The notes under the pieces were generated by a model that saw only the letters and a list, made by a program, of their open reading frames with translations, was not told the DNA's origin and did not search any database. Both the position numbers and the translations under genes were made by a program. Shown one piece after another: positions 56,070-64,000 of a stretch of 64,000 nt of DNA; within the stretch, counting starts at the first letter, position 1; every line of letters begins with the position of its first letter. Origin of the DNA: Mesorhizobium sp. B4-1-4. GTDB taxonomy: Bacteria > Pseudomonadota > Alphaproteobacteria > Rhizobiales > Rhizobiaceae. The DNA lies in contig NZ_CP083950.1 in the NCBI RefSeq assembly GCF_006439395.2, positions 1,984,001-2,048,000 of the forward strand. Reading direction: 5' to 3'.

Positions 56070-59063
56070 ATGCCCAACAAAATGCTGATAGACGCCTCCC
56101 ACCCGGAGGAAACACGCGTTGTCGTCGTACGCGGTAACCGTATCGAAGAATTCGACTTTGAATCCCAGGACAAGAAGCAGCTCAAAGGAAATATCTATCT
56201 CGCCCGCGTAACGCGCGTCGAACCCTCCCTTCAGGCAGCTTTTGTCGAATATGGCGGCAACCGTCACGGTTTTCTCGCCTTCAGTGAAATACATCCCGAC
56301 TACTACCAGATTCCGGTCGCCGATCGTCAGGCACTGCTGCGCGCGGAAGCGCAGGAGGCCGAAGACGAGGAGGACGAGGATGGCGATGGCGACGATCGCC
56401 AGAACCGTGACCGCGGACGGCGCGGACGCCGGCGCGGCGGCAAGAGCCGCGACCGTGCCGAGCACAAGCGCGATGCCGGTTCAGCCGATTCCGACGAGGC
56501 AAACGACGCCGCCGGCGAGACAGGTGAGGACAACGGCCGTGGCGCTGACGTCATCGCCGAGGACACCTCCCACGTTTCGGAAACCATCGAACATGCGGCG
56601 GATACCTCCGAACATGTCGATGCATCCGAACACGCCGATGAATCCCATCATGATGAAGGTCCTTCCGAACAGGGCGACTCTTCTTCCGAGGAGGGCGAAA
56701 ACGAGACCCGCGACGGCGGTTCTACTTCGATCGCCGCCTCCGTCGAAGCCGATGTGATTTCCGAGCCCGCCCCGCAGGCGGAACAGGGCAGCGAAGCCAC
56801 CTCCACCGACAATGATCGTGGCATGCTGGAGGAGGTCCAGTCCTCGCATCCCGACGATCATGAGGTCGAATCGGTCGGTGCGGAGGATGCGCTGGAAGAA
56901 GTGCGCAACCGCCGCAAGCCGGTGCGTCGCCAGTACAAGATCCAGGAAGTCATCAAGCGTCGGCAGATCCTGCTGGTGCAGGTCGTCAAGGAAGAGCGCG
57001 GCAACAAGGGCGCCGCGCTCACCACCTATCTGTCGCTTGCCGGCCGCTATTCGGTGCTGATGCCGAACACGGCGCGCGGCGGCGGCATTTCCCGCAAGAT
57101 CACCAGCGCGGTCGACCGCAAGCGTCTCAAGGAAGTCGTTGCCGATCTCGAAGTGCCGCAAGGCATGGGCGTCATCCTGCGCACCGCCGGCGAGAGCCGC
57201 ACGAAGGCCGAGATCAAGCGCGACTATGAATATCTGATGCGGCTCTGGGAGAACGTGCGCAGTCTCACGCTGCAATCCACAGCCCCTGCCCTCGTCTATG
57301 AGGAAGGCAGCCTGATCAAGCGCTCCGTGCGCGACCTCTACAACAAGGATATCGACGAGATCCTTGTCTCGGGTGAGGAAGGCTATCGCGAGGCCAAGGA
57401 CTTCATGCGCATGCTGATGCCGAGCCACGCCAAGGTGGTTCAGCCGTTCCGCGACACGACACCGATCTTCGTGCGCAACGGTATCGAGGCGCAGCTCGAC
57501 CGCATGCTGCAGCCGCAGGTGACGCTGAAGAGCGGCGGCTACATCATCATCAACCAGACCGAGGCGCTGGTCGCCATCGACGTCAATTCGGGCCGCTCCA
57601 CCAAGGAGCACTCGATCGAGGACACCGCGCTCCACACCAATCTGGAAGCGGCCGAAGAGGTGGCCCGCCAGCTCAGGCTGCGCGACCTTGCCGGCCTGAT
57701 CGTCATCGACTTCATCGACATGGAGGAGAACCGCAACAACCGCTCCGTCGAGAAGCGGCTGAAGGACCACCTCAAGAACGATCGTGCCCGCATCCAGGTC
57801 GGGCGTATCTCGCATTTCGGCCTGATGGAGATGTCGCGCCAGCGCATCCGCGCCAGCGTGCTGGAATCGACCATGAAGCCGTGCCCGCATTGTGGCGGCA
57901 CAGGCCATGTGCGCTCCGATTCGTCGGTGGCGCTGATGGTGGTCAGGGCGATCGAGGAATTCCTGCTCAAGGATTCGCGCAGCCACATCACGGTTCGCAC
58001 GCCGGCGGCGACAGCACTCTATGTGCTCAACCACAAACGGGGCACGCTGGTGGAACTGGAAAGCCGCTTCGGCCTGACCATCACCATCGAGGCCGACGAT
58101 GCGGTAGGCGCGCAGCACTACGCGATCTTCCGCGGCGCTCTGGCCGAAAAGCCCGAAGGCTTCGTCGAGGTGCGCAGCCTGCCGGCCTATGTCGAGCCGG
58201 AAGAGCCCGAGGACGAGATTGTCGTCGTTGAGGAAGAGGATGAGGTATCGGCGCAGGCAGAGCAGCCTCGCCAACAGCCGCAGCAGCATCAACAGCCGCG
58301 GCCTGCCGGTGGCGAGGATGGCGAAGGCCGCGACCGCAAGCGACGCAAGCGCCGCAGACGTCGTGGCGGCAGGGATCGCGACCGTGAGCATGGCGCGCCG
58401 GCCGACGGCTCGTCCATCTCTGCTCCGGCCGGAGATTTCTCCGATCAGGCAGACGCGGAGGTCAATGACGAGACCGAAACCAACAATGCCGCCCCGGTCG
58501 CTGCCAGTGCGTCGGATGAGGCAACGCAGGCGTCGGATGACAGCCAGGGCAAGAAGCGCCGGCGCGGCAAGCGCGGCGGCAAGCGCAACCGTCGCGAAGA
58601 CGGCGAAGGCGAGGCCGAGGCAAGTGCCGGCGAAACGACCGAGGCGTCCGAGGCTGATGCTTCGGAAAGCGAGCCCGCGTCGATCGAACCGGTTGCCGTT
58701 GCCGCGGTGGAAGAGCCGGTAGTGGCTCCGGTCAGCGACGAGGTGCCAAGCACAGAGAAGCCCAAGCGGGCGCGCCGTGCGGCCAAACCGAAGAAGGCAA
58801 CCGCCGAGGCCGTCGCCGAGACAAGCGTTGTCGAAGCGGCCGCGGAAACGCCGGTTGAGACTCCGGCGACCGCCGCTGAGGAAACAGTGGTCGCGGCCGT
58901 CGATGAGGAGCCTTCAAAGGCTCGGCCATCGCGACGCAAGCCGGCCGCCATCGATGCACCGGTCGCGCCGGTGGTTTCGTCGACCGTCGACGATGAGCGG
59001 GAAGTCAAGACCGAGGAAAAGCCGAAGCGTGCCGGCTGGTGGCAGCGGAAAGGCTTTTTCTAA
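56070..59063 (+). CDS. rne: Ribonuclease E (alphaproteobacterial type)
   Basis: A 997-residue endoribonuclease, the scaffold of the degradosome. An S1 domain starts MPNKMLIDASHPEETRVVVV and is interrupted by a highly acidic insert (about residues 95-280). It resumes at RRKPVRRQYKIQEVIKRRQI. The catalytic region has VAIDVNSGR (near 505) and FIDMEENRN (near 550), the metal-binding aspartates. Zn-link Cys are in MKPCPHCGGTGH. The C-terminal 280 residues are low-complexity Arg/Glu/Ala (KRRKRRRRRGGRDRDREHGA) for RNA and partner binding. Length and plan fit the alphaproteobacterial RNase E family. Confidence 0.95.
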   Translation: MPNKMLIDASHPEETRVVVVRGNRIEEFDFESQDKKQLKGNIYLARVTRVEPSLQAAFVEYGGNRHGFLAFSEIHPDYYQIPVADRQALLRAEAQEAEDEEDEDGDGDDRQNRDRGRRGRRRGGKSRDRAEHKRDAGSADSDEANDAAGETGEDNGRGADVIAEDTSHVSETIEHAADTSEHVDASEHADESHHDEGPSEQGDSSSEEGENETRDGGSTSIAASVEADVISEPAPQAEQGSEATSTDNDRGMLEEVQSSHPDDHEVESVGAEDALEEVRNRRKPVRRQYKIQEVIKRRQILLVQVVKEERGNKGAALTTYLSLAGRYSVLMPNTARGGGISRKITSAVDRKRLKEVVADLEVPQGMGVILRTAGESRTKAEIKRDYEYLMRLWENVRSLTLQSTAPALVYEEGSLIKRSVRDLYNKDIDEILVSGEEGYREAKDFMRMLMPSHAKVVQPFRDTTPIFVRNGIEAQLDRMLQPQVTLKSGGYIIINQTEALVAIDVNSGRSTKEHSIEDTALHTNLEAAEEVARQLRLRDLAGLIVIDFIDMEENRNNRSVEKRLKDHLKNDRARIQVGRISHFGLMEMSRQRIRASVLESTMKPCPHCGGTGHVRSDSSVALMVVRAIEEFLLKDSRSHITVRTPAATALYVLNHKRGTLVELESRFGLTITIEADDAVGAQHYAIFRGALAEKPEGFVEVRSLPAYVEPEEPEDEIVVVEEEDEVSAQAEQPRQQPQQHQQPRPAGGEDGEGRDRKRRKRRRRRGGRDRDREHGAPADGSSISAPAGDFSDQADAEVNDETETNNAAPVAASASDEATQASDDSQGKKRRRGKRGGKRNRREDGEGEAEASAGETTEASEADASESEPASIEPVAVAAVEEPVVAPVSDEVPSTEKPKRARRAAKPKKATAEAVAETSVVEAAAETPVETPATAAEETVVAAVDEEPSKARPSRRKPAAIDAPVAPVVSSTVDDEREVKTEEKPKRAGWWQRKGFF

Positions 59064-59097
59064 GCCTTTCAACGGATTGAAATGATTTTTTGATAAG

Positions 59098-59134
59098 AAA
59101 ATCCCGCGCCAATCGACATACGGCGCGGGATTTT
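59098..59134. terminator. Terminator after rne
   Basis: AAAATCCCGCGCC pairs with GGCGCGGGATTTT across an 11-nt loop, with flanking A and T-runs. It lies between convergent rne and glsA and would work in both directions. A smaller stem AAAGGCTT / AAGCCTTT overlaps the rne stop. Confidence 0.88.
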
Positions 59135-59166
59135 CATATCTGGCGGCCCAACACGGCGCGACGTTT

Positions 59167-60096
59167 TCAAGGCGCGAAGATCGACCACTTCATCATCCTG
59201 GCCAGCTTTTCCAGCGCGATCGAACCCAGCTTGGAATTGCCGTTGGCATTGAGACCCGGCGACCAGACAGCAAGCGAGGCGATGCCCGGCACGATGCCCA
59301 ATATGCCGCCGCCGACACCGCTCTTGCCGGGAATACCGACGCGAAAGGCGAAGTCGCCCGAGCCGTCATAGTGGCCGCAGGTCAGCATCATGGCGCCGAT
59401 GCGCCGCGCCCGCTCGGCCGACACCACGGAATGGCCGGTCGCCGGGTTCTTGCCGCCATTGGCGAGGAAGCGGCCGGCCATGGCCAGTTGCCGGCAGCTC
59501 ATGGCTATGGCGCAGTGGTGGAAATAGACGCCAAGCGCCAGCTCCGGCGCATGATGAAGGTTGCCGAAGGATTTCATGTAGTTGGCGAGTGCGAAATTGC
59601 GATAGCCGGTGGCGCGCTCGGACGCGGCGACATCGCGGTCGATGATGATCGTCTCGTCGTCGGCGAGGAACTGGATGAACCGCAGGATCTCGCCGATCGC
59701 CTCGCGCGGCTGGTGGCCGGCAAGCAGGATGTCGGAAACGACGATGGCACCGGCATTGATGAACGGGTTGCGTGGAATGCCGTTCTCGTGCTCGAGCTGG
59801 ACGATCGAGTTGAAGGGATTGCCCGAGGGTTCGCGCCCTACCCGCTTCCACAATGCGTCGCCGACATTGCCGAGCGCGAGCGTCAGGGTGAATACCTTGG
59901 AGATGCTCTGGATCGAAAAGGCCTGTTCGGCATCGCCCGCCATCAGCACGCGGCCGTCATTGGTGACGGCGGCGATGCCGAATTTCCCAGGATCGACGTT
60001 GCCCAGCTGCGGGATATAGGAAGCGACCTCGCCGCGATCGGTGCGTTCGGCCATTTCGGCGGCGACCTCGGCCAGCGCCTGCTTCAGTTCCGGCAT
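59167..60096 (-). CDS. glsA: Glutaminase
   Basis: A 309-residue beta-lactamase-like glutaminase producing glutamate and ammonia. The catalytic SxxK is in [16 protein letters not shown], with conserved [20 protein letters not shown] and NPFINAGAI. The C-terminal [14 protein letters not shown] box is intact. GlsA contributes to nitrogen use and acid tolerance in other bacteria. It begins 4 bp after the aminotransferase stop, so the two are co-transcribed. Confidence 0.94.
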   Translation of the reverse strand: MPELKQALAEVAAEMAERTDRGEVASYIPQLGNVDPGKFGIAAVTNDGRVLMAGDAEQAFSIQSISKVFTLTLALGNVGDALWKRVGREPSGNPFNSIVQLEHENGIPRNPFINAGAIVVSDILLAGHQPREAIGEILRFIQFLADDETIIIDRDVAASERATGYRNFALANYMKSFGNLHHAPELALGVYFHHCAIAMSCRQLAMAGRFLANGGKNPATGHSVVSAERARRIGAMMLTCGHYDGSGDFAFRVGIPGKSGVGGGILGIVPGIASLAVWSPGLNANGNSKLGSIALEKLARMMKWSIFAP

Positions 60097-60100
60097 GGCG

Positions 60101-61249
60101 CTACCTCAACCAGCGGTCGATGCGCGCCAGCGCCTCGACCATGTCGTCGTGGCTGCCGGCATAGGAAAACCGCATTGTGCGGTGCCCTGCCTGTGTGTCG
60201 AAGTCACGGCCCGGCGTCGCCGCTACATGCGCCTCGGCCAGCATCCTGCGCGCGAAGGCCATGCTGTCATTGGTGTGCCGGGTGACATCGCAAAAAGCGT
60301 AGAAGGCGCCGTCCATGGGCGCGGCCAGCGGGAAACCGAGTTCGGGCAGACGTTTCATCAGGAGCTCGCGATTCCAGGCGTACCGCCCCTTCACCGCTTC
60401 CAGTTCCTCGGTTGCGGCAAAAGCCTCGATCGCGGCGATCTGCGACAGTTCCGGCGGCGAGATGTAGAGGCTCTGGGCGATGCGCTCGACGGGCCGCACC
60501 AACTCTTCCGGCAAGACCATCCAACCGATGCGCCAGCCGGTCATGCAGTAGTATTTCGAGAAGGAATTGATCACCGTCACGCTGTTGCCGTAGCGAAGCG
60601 CCGTCGTATCGGGCGCGGCGTAGGCCAGGCGATGGTAGATTTCGTCGGAGATGACGGCGATCCCCAGGGCCTCCGCCATGCTGATCAGCGCCGACAGTTC
60701 GTCGGCCGGTATGACCGCGCCGGTCGGATTGGCAGGACTTGCAAACAGCACGCCCTTCAGTGGCTTTTCGCGGTGCGCGGCCTTCAGATGATCGGCATGC
60801 AAGTAAGCCTCATCGCCGAGTTCGATCTCGACCACGTCGATGCCGAGCGCCGCCATGATGTTACGATAGGCGGGGTAGCCGGGCGCGGCGATGGCGACGC
60901 GGTCACCCGGATCGAACATCGCCAGGAAGGCGAGATTGAAGGCCGCCGACGATCCCGTCGTCACCGCGATCCGGCCAGGATCGACATCGAGCCCATAATG
61001 ATCGGCGTAGTGCTCCGCCATCGCTTTGCGCAGACCGGCCAGACCCAGCGTGTCGGTGTAGCCTATGCGGCCACCCTCCAGGGCCTTGGCCGCCGCGGCG
61101 CGAACGCGTGCGGGTGCCGGGTCGGACGGCTGGCCGACCGCCATGGAAATCACCGGCACGCCTTGGGCCTTCAGCCGGTTCGCTTCGGCCAGCACATCCA
61201 TGGCGTGGAATGGCTCGACATTGCCGCGGCGTGAGAGTGAAACGACCAT
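60101..61249 (-). CDS. Class I/II PLP-dependent aminotransferase
   Basis: A 382-residue enzyme of the AspC-like fold type I group. I chose [20 protein letters not shown] at 61249 because GGCAGGG precedes it. [20 protein letters not shown], then [20 protein letters not shown], mark the cofactor site. The PLP-lysine is in [16 protein letters not shown]. The C-terminal Arg that binds the carboxylate is in [14 protein letters not shown]. Substrate preference (aspartate, aromatic or branched) cannot be read. It is upstream of glsA. Confidence 0.87.
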   Translation of the reverse strand: MVVSLSRRGNVEPFHAMDVLAEANRLKAQGVPVISMAVGQPSDPAPARVRAAAAKALEGGRIGYTDTLGLAGLRKAMAEHYADHYGLDVDPGRIAVTTGSSAAFNLAFLAMFDPGDRVAIAAPGYPAYRNIMAALGIDVVEIELGDEAYLHADHLKAAHREKPLKGVLFASPANPTGAVIPADELSALISMAEALGIAVISDEIYHRLAYAAPDTTALRYGNSVTVINSFSKYYCMTGWRIGWMVLPEELVRPVERIAQSLYISPPELSQIAAIEAFAATEELEAVKGRYAWNRELLMKRLPELGFPLAAPMDGAFYAFCDVTRHTNDSMAFARRMLAEAHVAATPGRDFDTQAGHRTMRFSYAGSHDDMVEALARIDRWLR

Positions 61250-61395
61250 TTTATCCCTGCCCCGATGATTGAGGATGCCGTGCCCCTGACGCACACGCCG
61301 CACAAATGCCCGATTGATGTGAGGATCACAAGTTGAGGAAGTTTTCCGGTGCCGACTTTTCATCTTTCGCCCGCTCGTCTACCAGTGGACACATT

Positions 61396-62787
61396 ATGTT
61401 GAGCCGACCCAGACCGACGATAGCCCAGGCAGCGCGTGTCTTCGCCACGCTTTCGCTCGGCTTCGCCGTTGCCGTGGCGAGTTCGGTCACCGCCTTTGCC
61501 CAAGGCGTGCCTGTGATACGTGATGCCGAGATCGAGGCTCTGGTGCGCGATTACGCACGGCCGATCTTCAGGGCTGCCGGATTGGCGAATGATGGCATAG
61601 ACATCGTGCTGGTCAACGATTCCAGCTTCAACGCCTTCGTCACCGGACGCCGGATGTTCATCAACACGGGCGCGCTGATGATGGCTGAGACGCCCAACGA
61701 AATCATTGGCGTCATCGCGCACGAAGCCGGCCATTTGGCCGGCGGTCACCAGCAGAAATTGCGTGACCAGCTCGAGCGCGCCAAGACGATGGCCGTCATC
61801 GCGACATTGCTTGGTGCCGGCGCGATCGTCGCCGGTGCGACCACCAACAGCCGCGGCCTTGCCGGCGCCGGCATGGGCGTCGCCGCCGGCGGCGGCGAGA
61901 TGGCCCAGCGCAGCATCCTTGCCTACCAGCGCACCGAGGAGATCACGGCCGACCGCTCCGCGATCACCTATCTCAATGCCACCGGTCAGTCCGGCATGGG
62001 CATGCTGAAGACCTTTGCCCGCTTCCAGACGGCCTTGTCGTTGTCGGGCGCCCAGATCGATCCCTACCGGATCAGCCATCCGATGCCGCAAGAGCGAATC
62101 GCCAACCTCCAAGTGCTGGTCAAACAGAGCCCCAATGTCGACAAGCTCGATCCGCCGGCGCTGCAGCAGCGCCATGACATGATGCGGGTTAAGATCGCCG
62201 TCTACATGGGTGGCCAGGCCGCCGCGGCGCGGCTGATGCAAAAGATGCGGGGCAGCCTGGCCGCGCAATATGGCGATGCCCAGTCGACCTACCTTTACGG
62301 CAATCTTCCCGCAGCGCTCGTCAAGACCAACGCCCTGATCAAGGCGCAGCCCAAGAATGCCTACTTCCAAGAGTTGCGCGGCGACATACTGATGAAGGCG
62401 AACAAGCCTGGGGAAGCGGCGGACGCCTACGCCAAGGCGGTCAGCCTCGACCCGGCGCGGTCCGGCCTGCTGCCTGTCTCGCTTGGCCAGGCGCTGATGG
62501 CCGTCGGTACACCTGACTCGCTCAAGAAGGCGATCGTTCAGATCAACAATGGCCTGGGTCGCGATAAGGAAAATTCCGAGGGGTACCGTTATCTGGCGCA
62601 GGCTTACGGCGAACTGGGAGACATACCGGGTGCTGAGCTTGCCACGGCCGAAGGTCATTTCTATTCCGGCAACTACAAGGACGCGAAGATCTTCGCCATG
62701 CGGGCGCAGCAGCGGATGAAGCGCGGCGAGCCGCGCTGGATACGCGCCCAGGACATCATAAATTACAAATCGTCAGGCAAGATCTAG
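61396..62787 (+). CDS. M48-family metalloprotease with TPR domain (BepA/YfgC-like)
   Basis: A 463-residue protein from MLSRPRPTIAQAARVFATLS, signal peptide ending near AFAQ. The zinc motif HEAGH is at residues 109-113 and the third ligand Glu in EEITADRSA. The C-terminal half is TPR-like (NAYFQELRGDILMKANKPGE, EAADAYAKAVSLDP). BepA-type proteins assist outer-membrane protein assembly. The ATG at 61396 is preferred; a TTG at 61333 is weaker. It is followed by the DsbA-like gene. Confidence 0.88.
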   Translation: MLSRPRPTIAQAARVFATLSLGFAVAVASSVTAFAQGVPVIRDAEIEALVRDYARPIFRAAGLANDGIDIVLVNDSSFNAFVTGRRMFINTGALMMAETPNEIIGVIAHEAGHLAGGHQQKLRDQLERAKTMAVIATLLGAGAIVAGATTNSRGLAGAGMGVAAGGGEMAQRSILAYQRTEEITADRSAITYLNATGQSGMGMLKTFARFQTALSLSGAQIDPYRISHPMPQERIANLQVLVKQSPNVDKLDPPALQQRHDMMRVKIAVYMGGQAAAARLMQKMRGSLAAQYGDAQSTYLYGNLPAALVKTNALIKAQPKNAYFQELRGDILMKANKPGEAADAYAKAVSLDPARSGLLPVSLGQALMAVGTPDSLKKAIVQINNGLGRDKENSEGYRYLAQAYGELGDIPGAELATAEGHFYSGNYKDAKIFAMRAQQRMKRGEPRWIRAQDIINYKSSGKI

Positions 62788-62860
62788 TAATCTCATGAAC
62801 CTTCCGGCCACGCGCTACGACACAGCCGGACCGGGAAAACAGGTAAAAGGAACGAAAACG

Positions 62861-63664
62861 ATGAAAAAGGCACTGCTGCTGGGCACCACGGGGATCGCTG
62901 TAGCCCTTGCCATGCTGGCTTTCGGTTTCGTGGCCGGCAGCCCACAGGTCGCGAAGGCCGGCACGGTACAGCCTGTCCAGGCGGCTGTGGCCGATACCAA
63001 GATCGACCGCACCGAGATCGAAGGAATCATCCGCGACTATCTCTTGAAGAACCCGGAAGTACTGCTCGAGGTGCAGGACGCGCTGGAGGCCAAACAGAAG
63101 GAAGAGCAGCGCATCGCTCATCTTGGCGTCATCAAGGACGCCAAGGACCAGATCTTCAACTCCGCCTTCGACGGCGTCGTCGGCAATCCGAACGGCAAGG
63201 TGACGATCGTCGAGTTCTACGACTACAATTGCGGCTTCTGCAAACGCGCCATCGAGGACATGCGGGCGCTGACCAAAACCGATCCGGATCTGCGCTTCGT
63301 GCTCAAGGAATTCCCGATCCTCGGCCCGGATTCGCAGAAGGCGAGCTTCGTTTCGATGGCGTTTCACCTGATGATGCCGGAAAAGTACGGCGAGTTCCAC
63401 AACGCGCTGCTTGGCGGCCAGGGACGCGCCACCGAGGCGACCGCGATCAAGATCGCGCTTTCGCTCGGTGCCGACGAGGCGACATTGCGCGAGAAGATGA
63501 AGGACCCGTCGATCCCCGAGGCCTTCTCCAAGACCTATGATCTCGCCAACAAGCTGTCGATCACCGGAACGCCGTCCTATGTCGTCGGCAACGAGGTCGT
63601 GTTCGGAGCTCTCGGGCAGCAAGTGCTTGCGGAAAAGATCGAGGCGGCGAAAGCCGCGCTTTGA
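62861..63664 (+). CDS. DsbA/thioredoxin-family disulphide oxidoreductase
   Basis: A 267-residue periplasmic protein from MKKALLLGTTGIAVALAMLA (AAGGA before the ATG at 62861). The redox pair is C124-x-x-C127 in DYNCGFCKRA; the cis-Pro loop is ITGTPSYVVGNEV. It resembles the 27-kDa outer membrane-type DsbA relatives of alphaproteobacteria. It lies 73 bp after the M48 gene, and aroQ follows, an arrangement common in Rhizobiales. It could be partnered with a DsbD/ScsC-type system elsewhere. Confidence 0.87.
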   Translation: MKKALLLGTTGIAVALAMLAFGFVAGSPQVAKAGTVQPVQAAVADTKIDRTEIEGIIRDYLLKNPEVLLEVQDALEAKQKEEQRIAHLGVIKDAKDQIFNSAFDGVVGNPNGKVTIVEFYDYNCGFCKRAIEDMRALTKTDPDLRFVLKEFPILGPDSQKASFVSMAFHLMMPEKYGEFHNALLGGQGRATEATAIKIALSLGADEATLREKMKDPSIPEAFSKTYDLANKLSITGTPSYVVGNEVVFGALGQQVLAEKIEAAKAAL

Positions 63665-63809
63665 TCCGCCGCGGGTTTTGCTCACGGTCGCATTTCGGCC
63701 TGTTGTGGACAGTGAAAGAACGCACTTGCGCTCTTTTCGCGGACGGCTATGCCCATTATAGAGAGCCAGCGCGGCGGTTTGATACCGGCGCCGGAAAAGG
63801 TCGGCTTTT

Positions 63810-64000
63810 TTGAAAACGGTTTTCGTCCTGAACGGTCCCAATCTCAACGCGCTCGGCAAGCGCGAGCCGGGCATCTATGGCGGCAAGACGCTTGCCGCGA
63901 TCGCCGACGACTGCAAGCAGGCGGGCACATCACTCGGGCTCGAGATCGATTTTCGCCAGTCGAACCACGAGGGCGATCTTGTCGACTGGATCCAGGAAGC
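63810..64000 (+). CDS. aroQ: 3-dehydroquinate dehydratase type II, N-terminal part (cut by window edge)
   Basis: Starts at TTG (AAAGG lies upstream); the frame reads [20 protein letters not shown], then [21 protein letters not shown] with Tyr in GIYG is the type II dehydroquinase active site. It catalyses the third shikimate step. The conserved [14 protein letters not shown] region is present, and the gene runs off the right end. It is usually followed by accB-accC, which would be outside the window. Confidence 0.92.
   Translation, partial: MKTVFVLNGPNLNALGKREPGIYGGKTLAAIADDCKQAGTSLGLEIDFRQSNHEGDLVDWIQE

Noticed and set aside
56481..58391. A 636-residue minus-strand frame opposite rne
   Set aside because: Antisense shadow over RNase E; composition mirrors the sense codons.

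Overview
The window looks like chromosomal DNA of a Rhizobiales alphaproteobacterium, most probably a Mesorhizobium-like species. This is inferred from family content: BA14K-type protein, an alphaproteobacterial RNase E with a large insert in its S1 domain, rhizobial-type intergenic repeats, a Gfo/Idh/MocA sugar dehydrogenase of the Azospirillum arabinose/galactose type, and uniformly GC-rich codon use. No database search was possible.

Region 1 (1-22.4 kb, almost all minus strand) is the ribosomal protein/RNA polymerase superoperon. Read in the direction of transcription it runs tuf (second copy), a truncated haemoglobin, tRNA-Trp, secE, nusG, rplK, rplA, rplJ, rplL, rpoB, rpoC; then a short interruption (O-methyltransferase, a plus-strand sugar dehydrogenase and a small hypothetical); then rpsL, rpsG, fusA, tuf, rpsJ and the start of rplC. 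The second tuf copy is broken by two single-base insertions, while the first is intact.

Region 2 (22.6-31.1 kb) holds a DMT exporter, a GlsB/YeaQ-type membrane protein, a frameshifted YidB-like gene, tRNA-Gly and tRNA-Tyr, rlmB, and a glyoxylate-to-glycerate pathway (gcl, hyi, glxR) divergent from an IclR-type regulator. The regulator and gcl share an AT-rich spacer carrying five copies of TTTTTCA. A frameshifted probable envelope protein follows.

Region 3 (31.1-34.2 kb) has two small secreted proteins (a BA14K-like protein and a very His-rich peptide) with a shared leader design. An IS1182-family element sits between them, flanked by a duplicated 22-bp terminator hairpin. A 55-residue membrane protein and tRNA-Thr follow.

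Region 4 (34.2-43.5 kb) is a catabolic/uptake cluster: TetR regulator, a polyamine/opine-type ABC transporter (binding protein, two permeases, ATPase), an MBL-fold hydrolase, a second TetR regulator, an amidase and a second, orphan binding protein. The substrate is unknown; together the genes suggest import and hydrolysis of an amide-containing cationic compound.

Region 5 (44.4-64 kb) is mostly housekeeping: NAD kinase, a DEAD-box helicase, secreted hypotheticals, an OmpA-like lipoprotein, a GFA protein, prfB (with the programmed +1 frameshift), mrcA, amiC, rne, glutaminase, an aminotransferase, an M48/TPR protease, a DsbA-like protein and the start of aroQ. No CRISPR array, prophage, plasmid origin or defence island was recognised. 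The most useful leads are the IS/terminator duplication, the paired leader elements, the operator-like repeats and the cluster of frameshifted genes; none amounts to a clearly new biological system on sequence alone.
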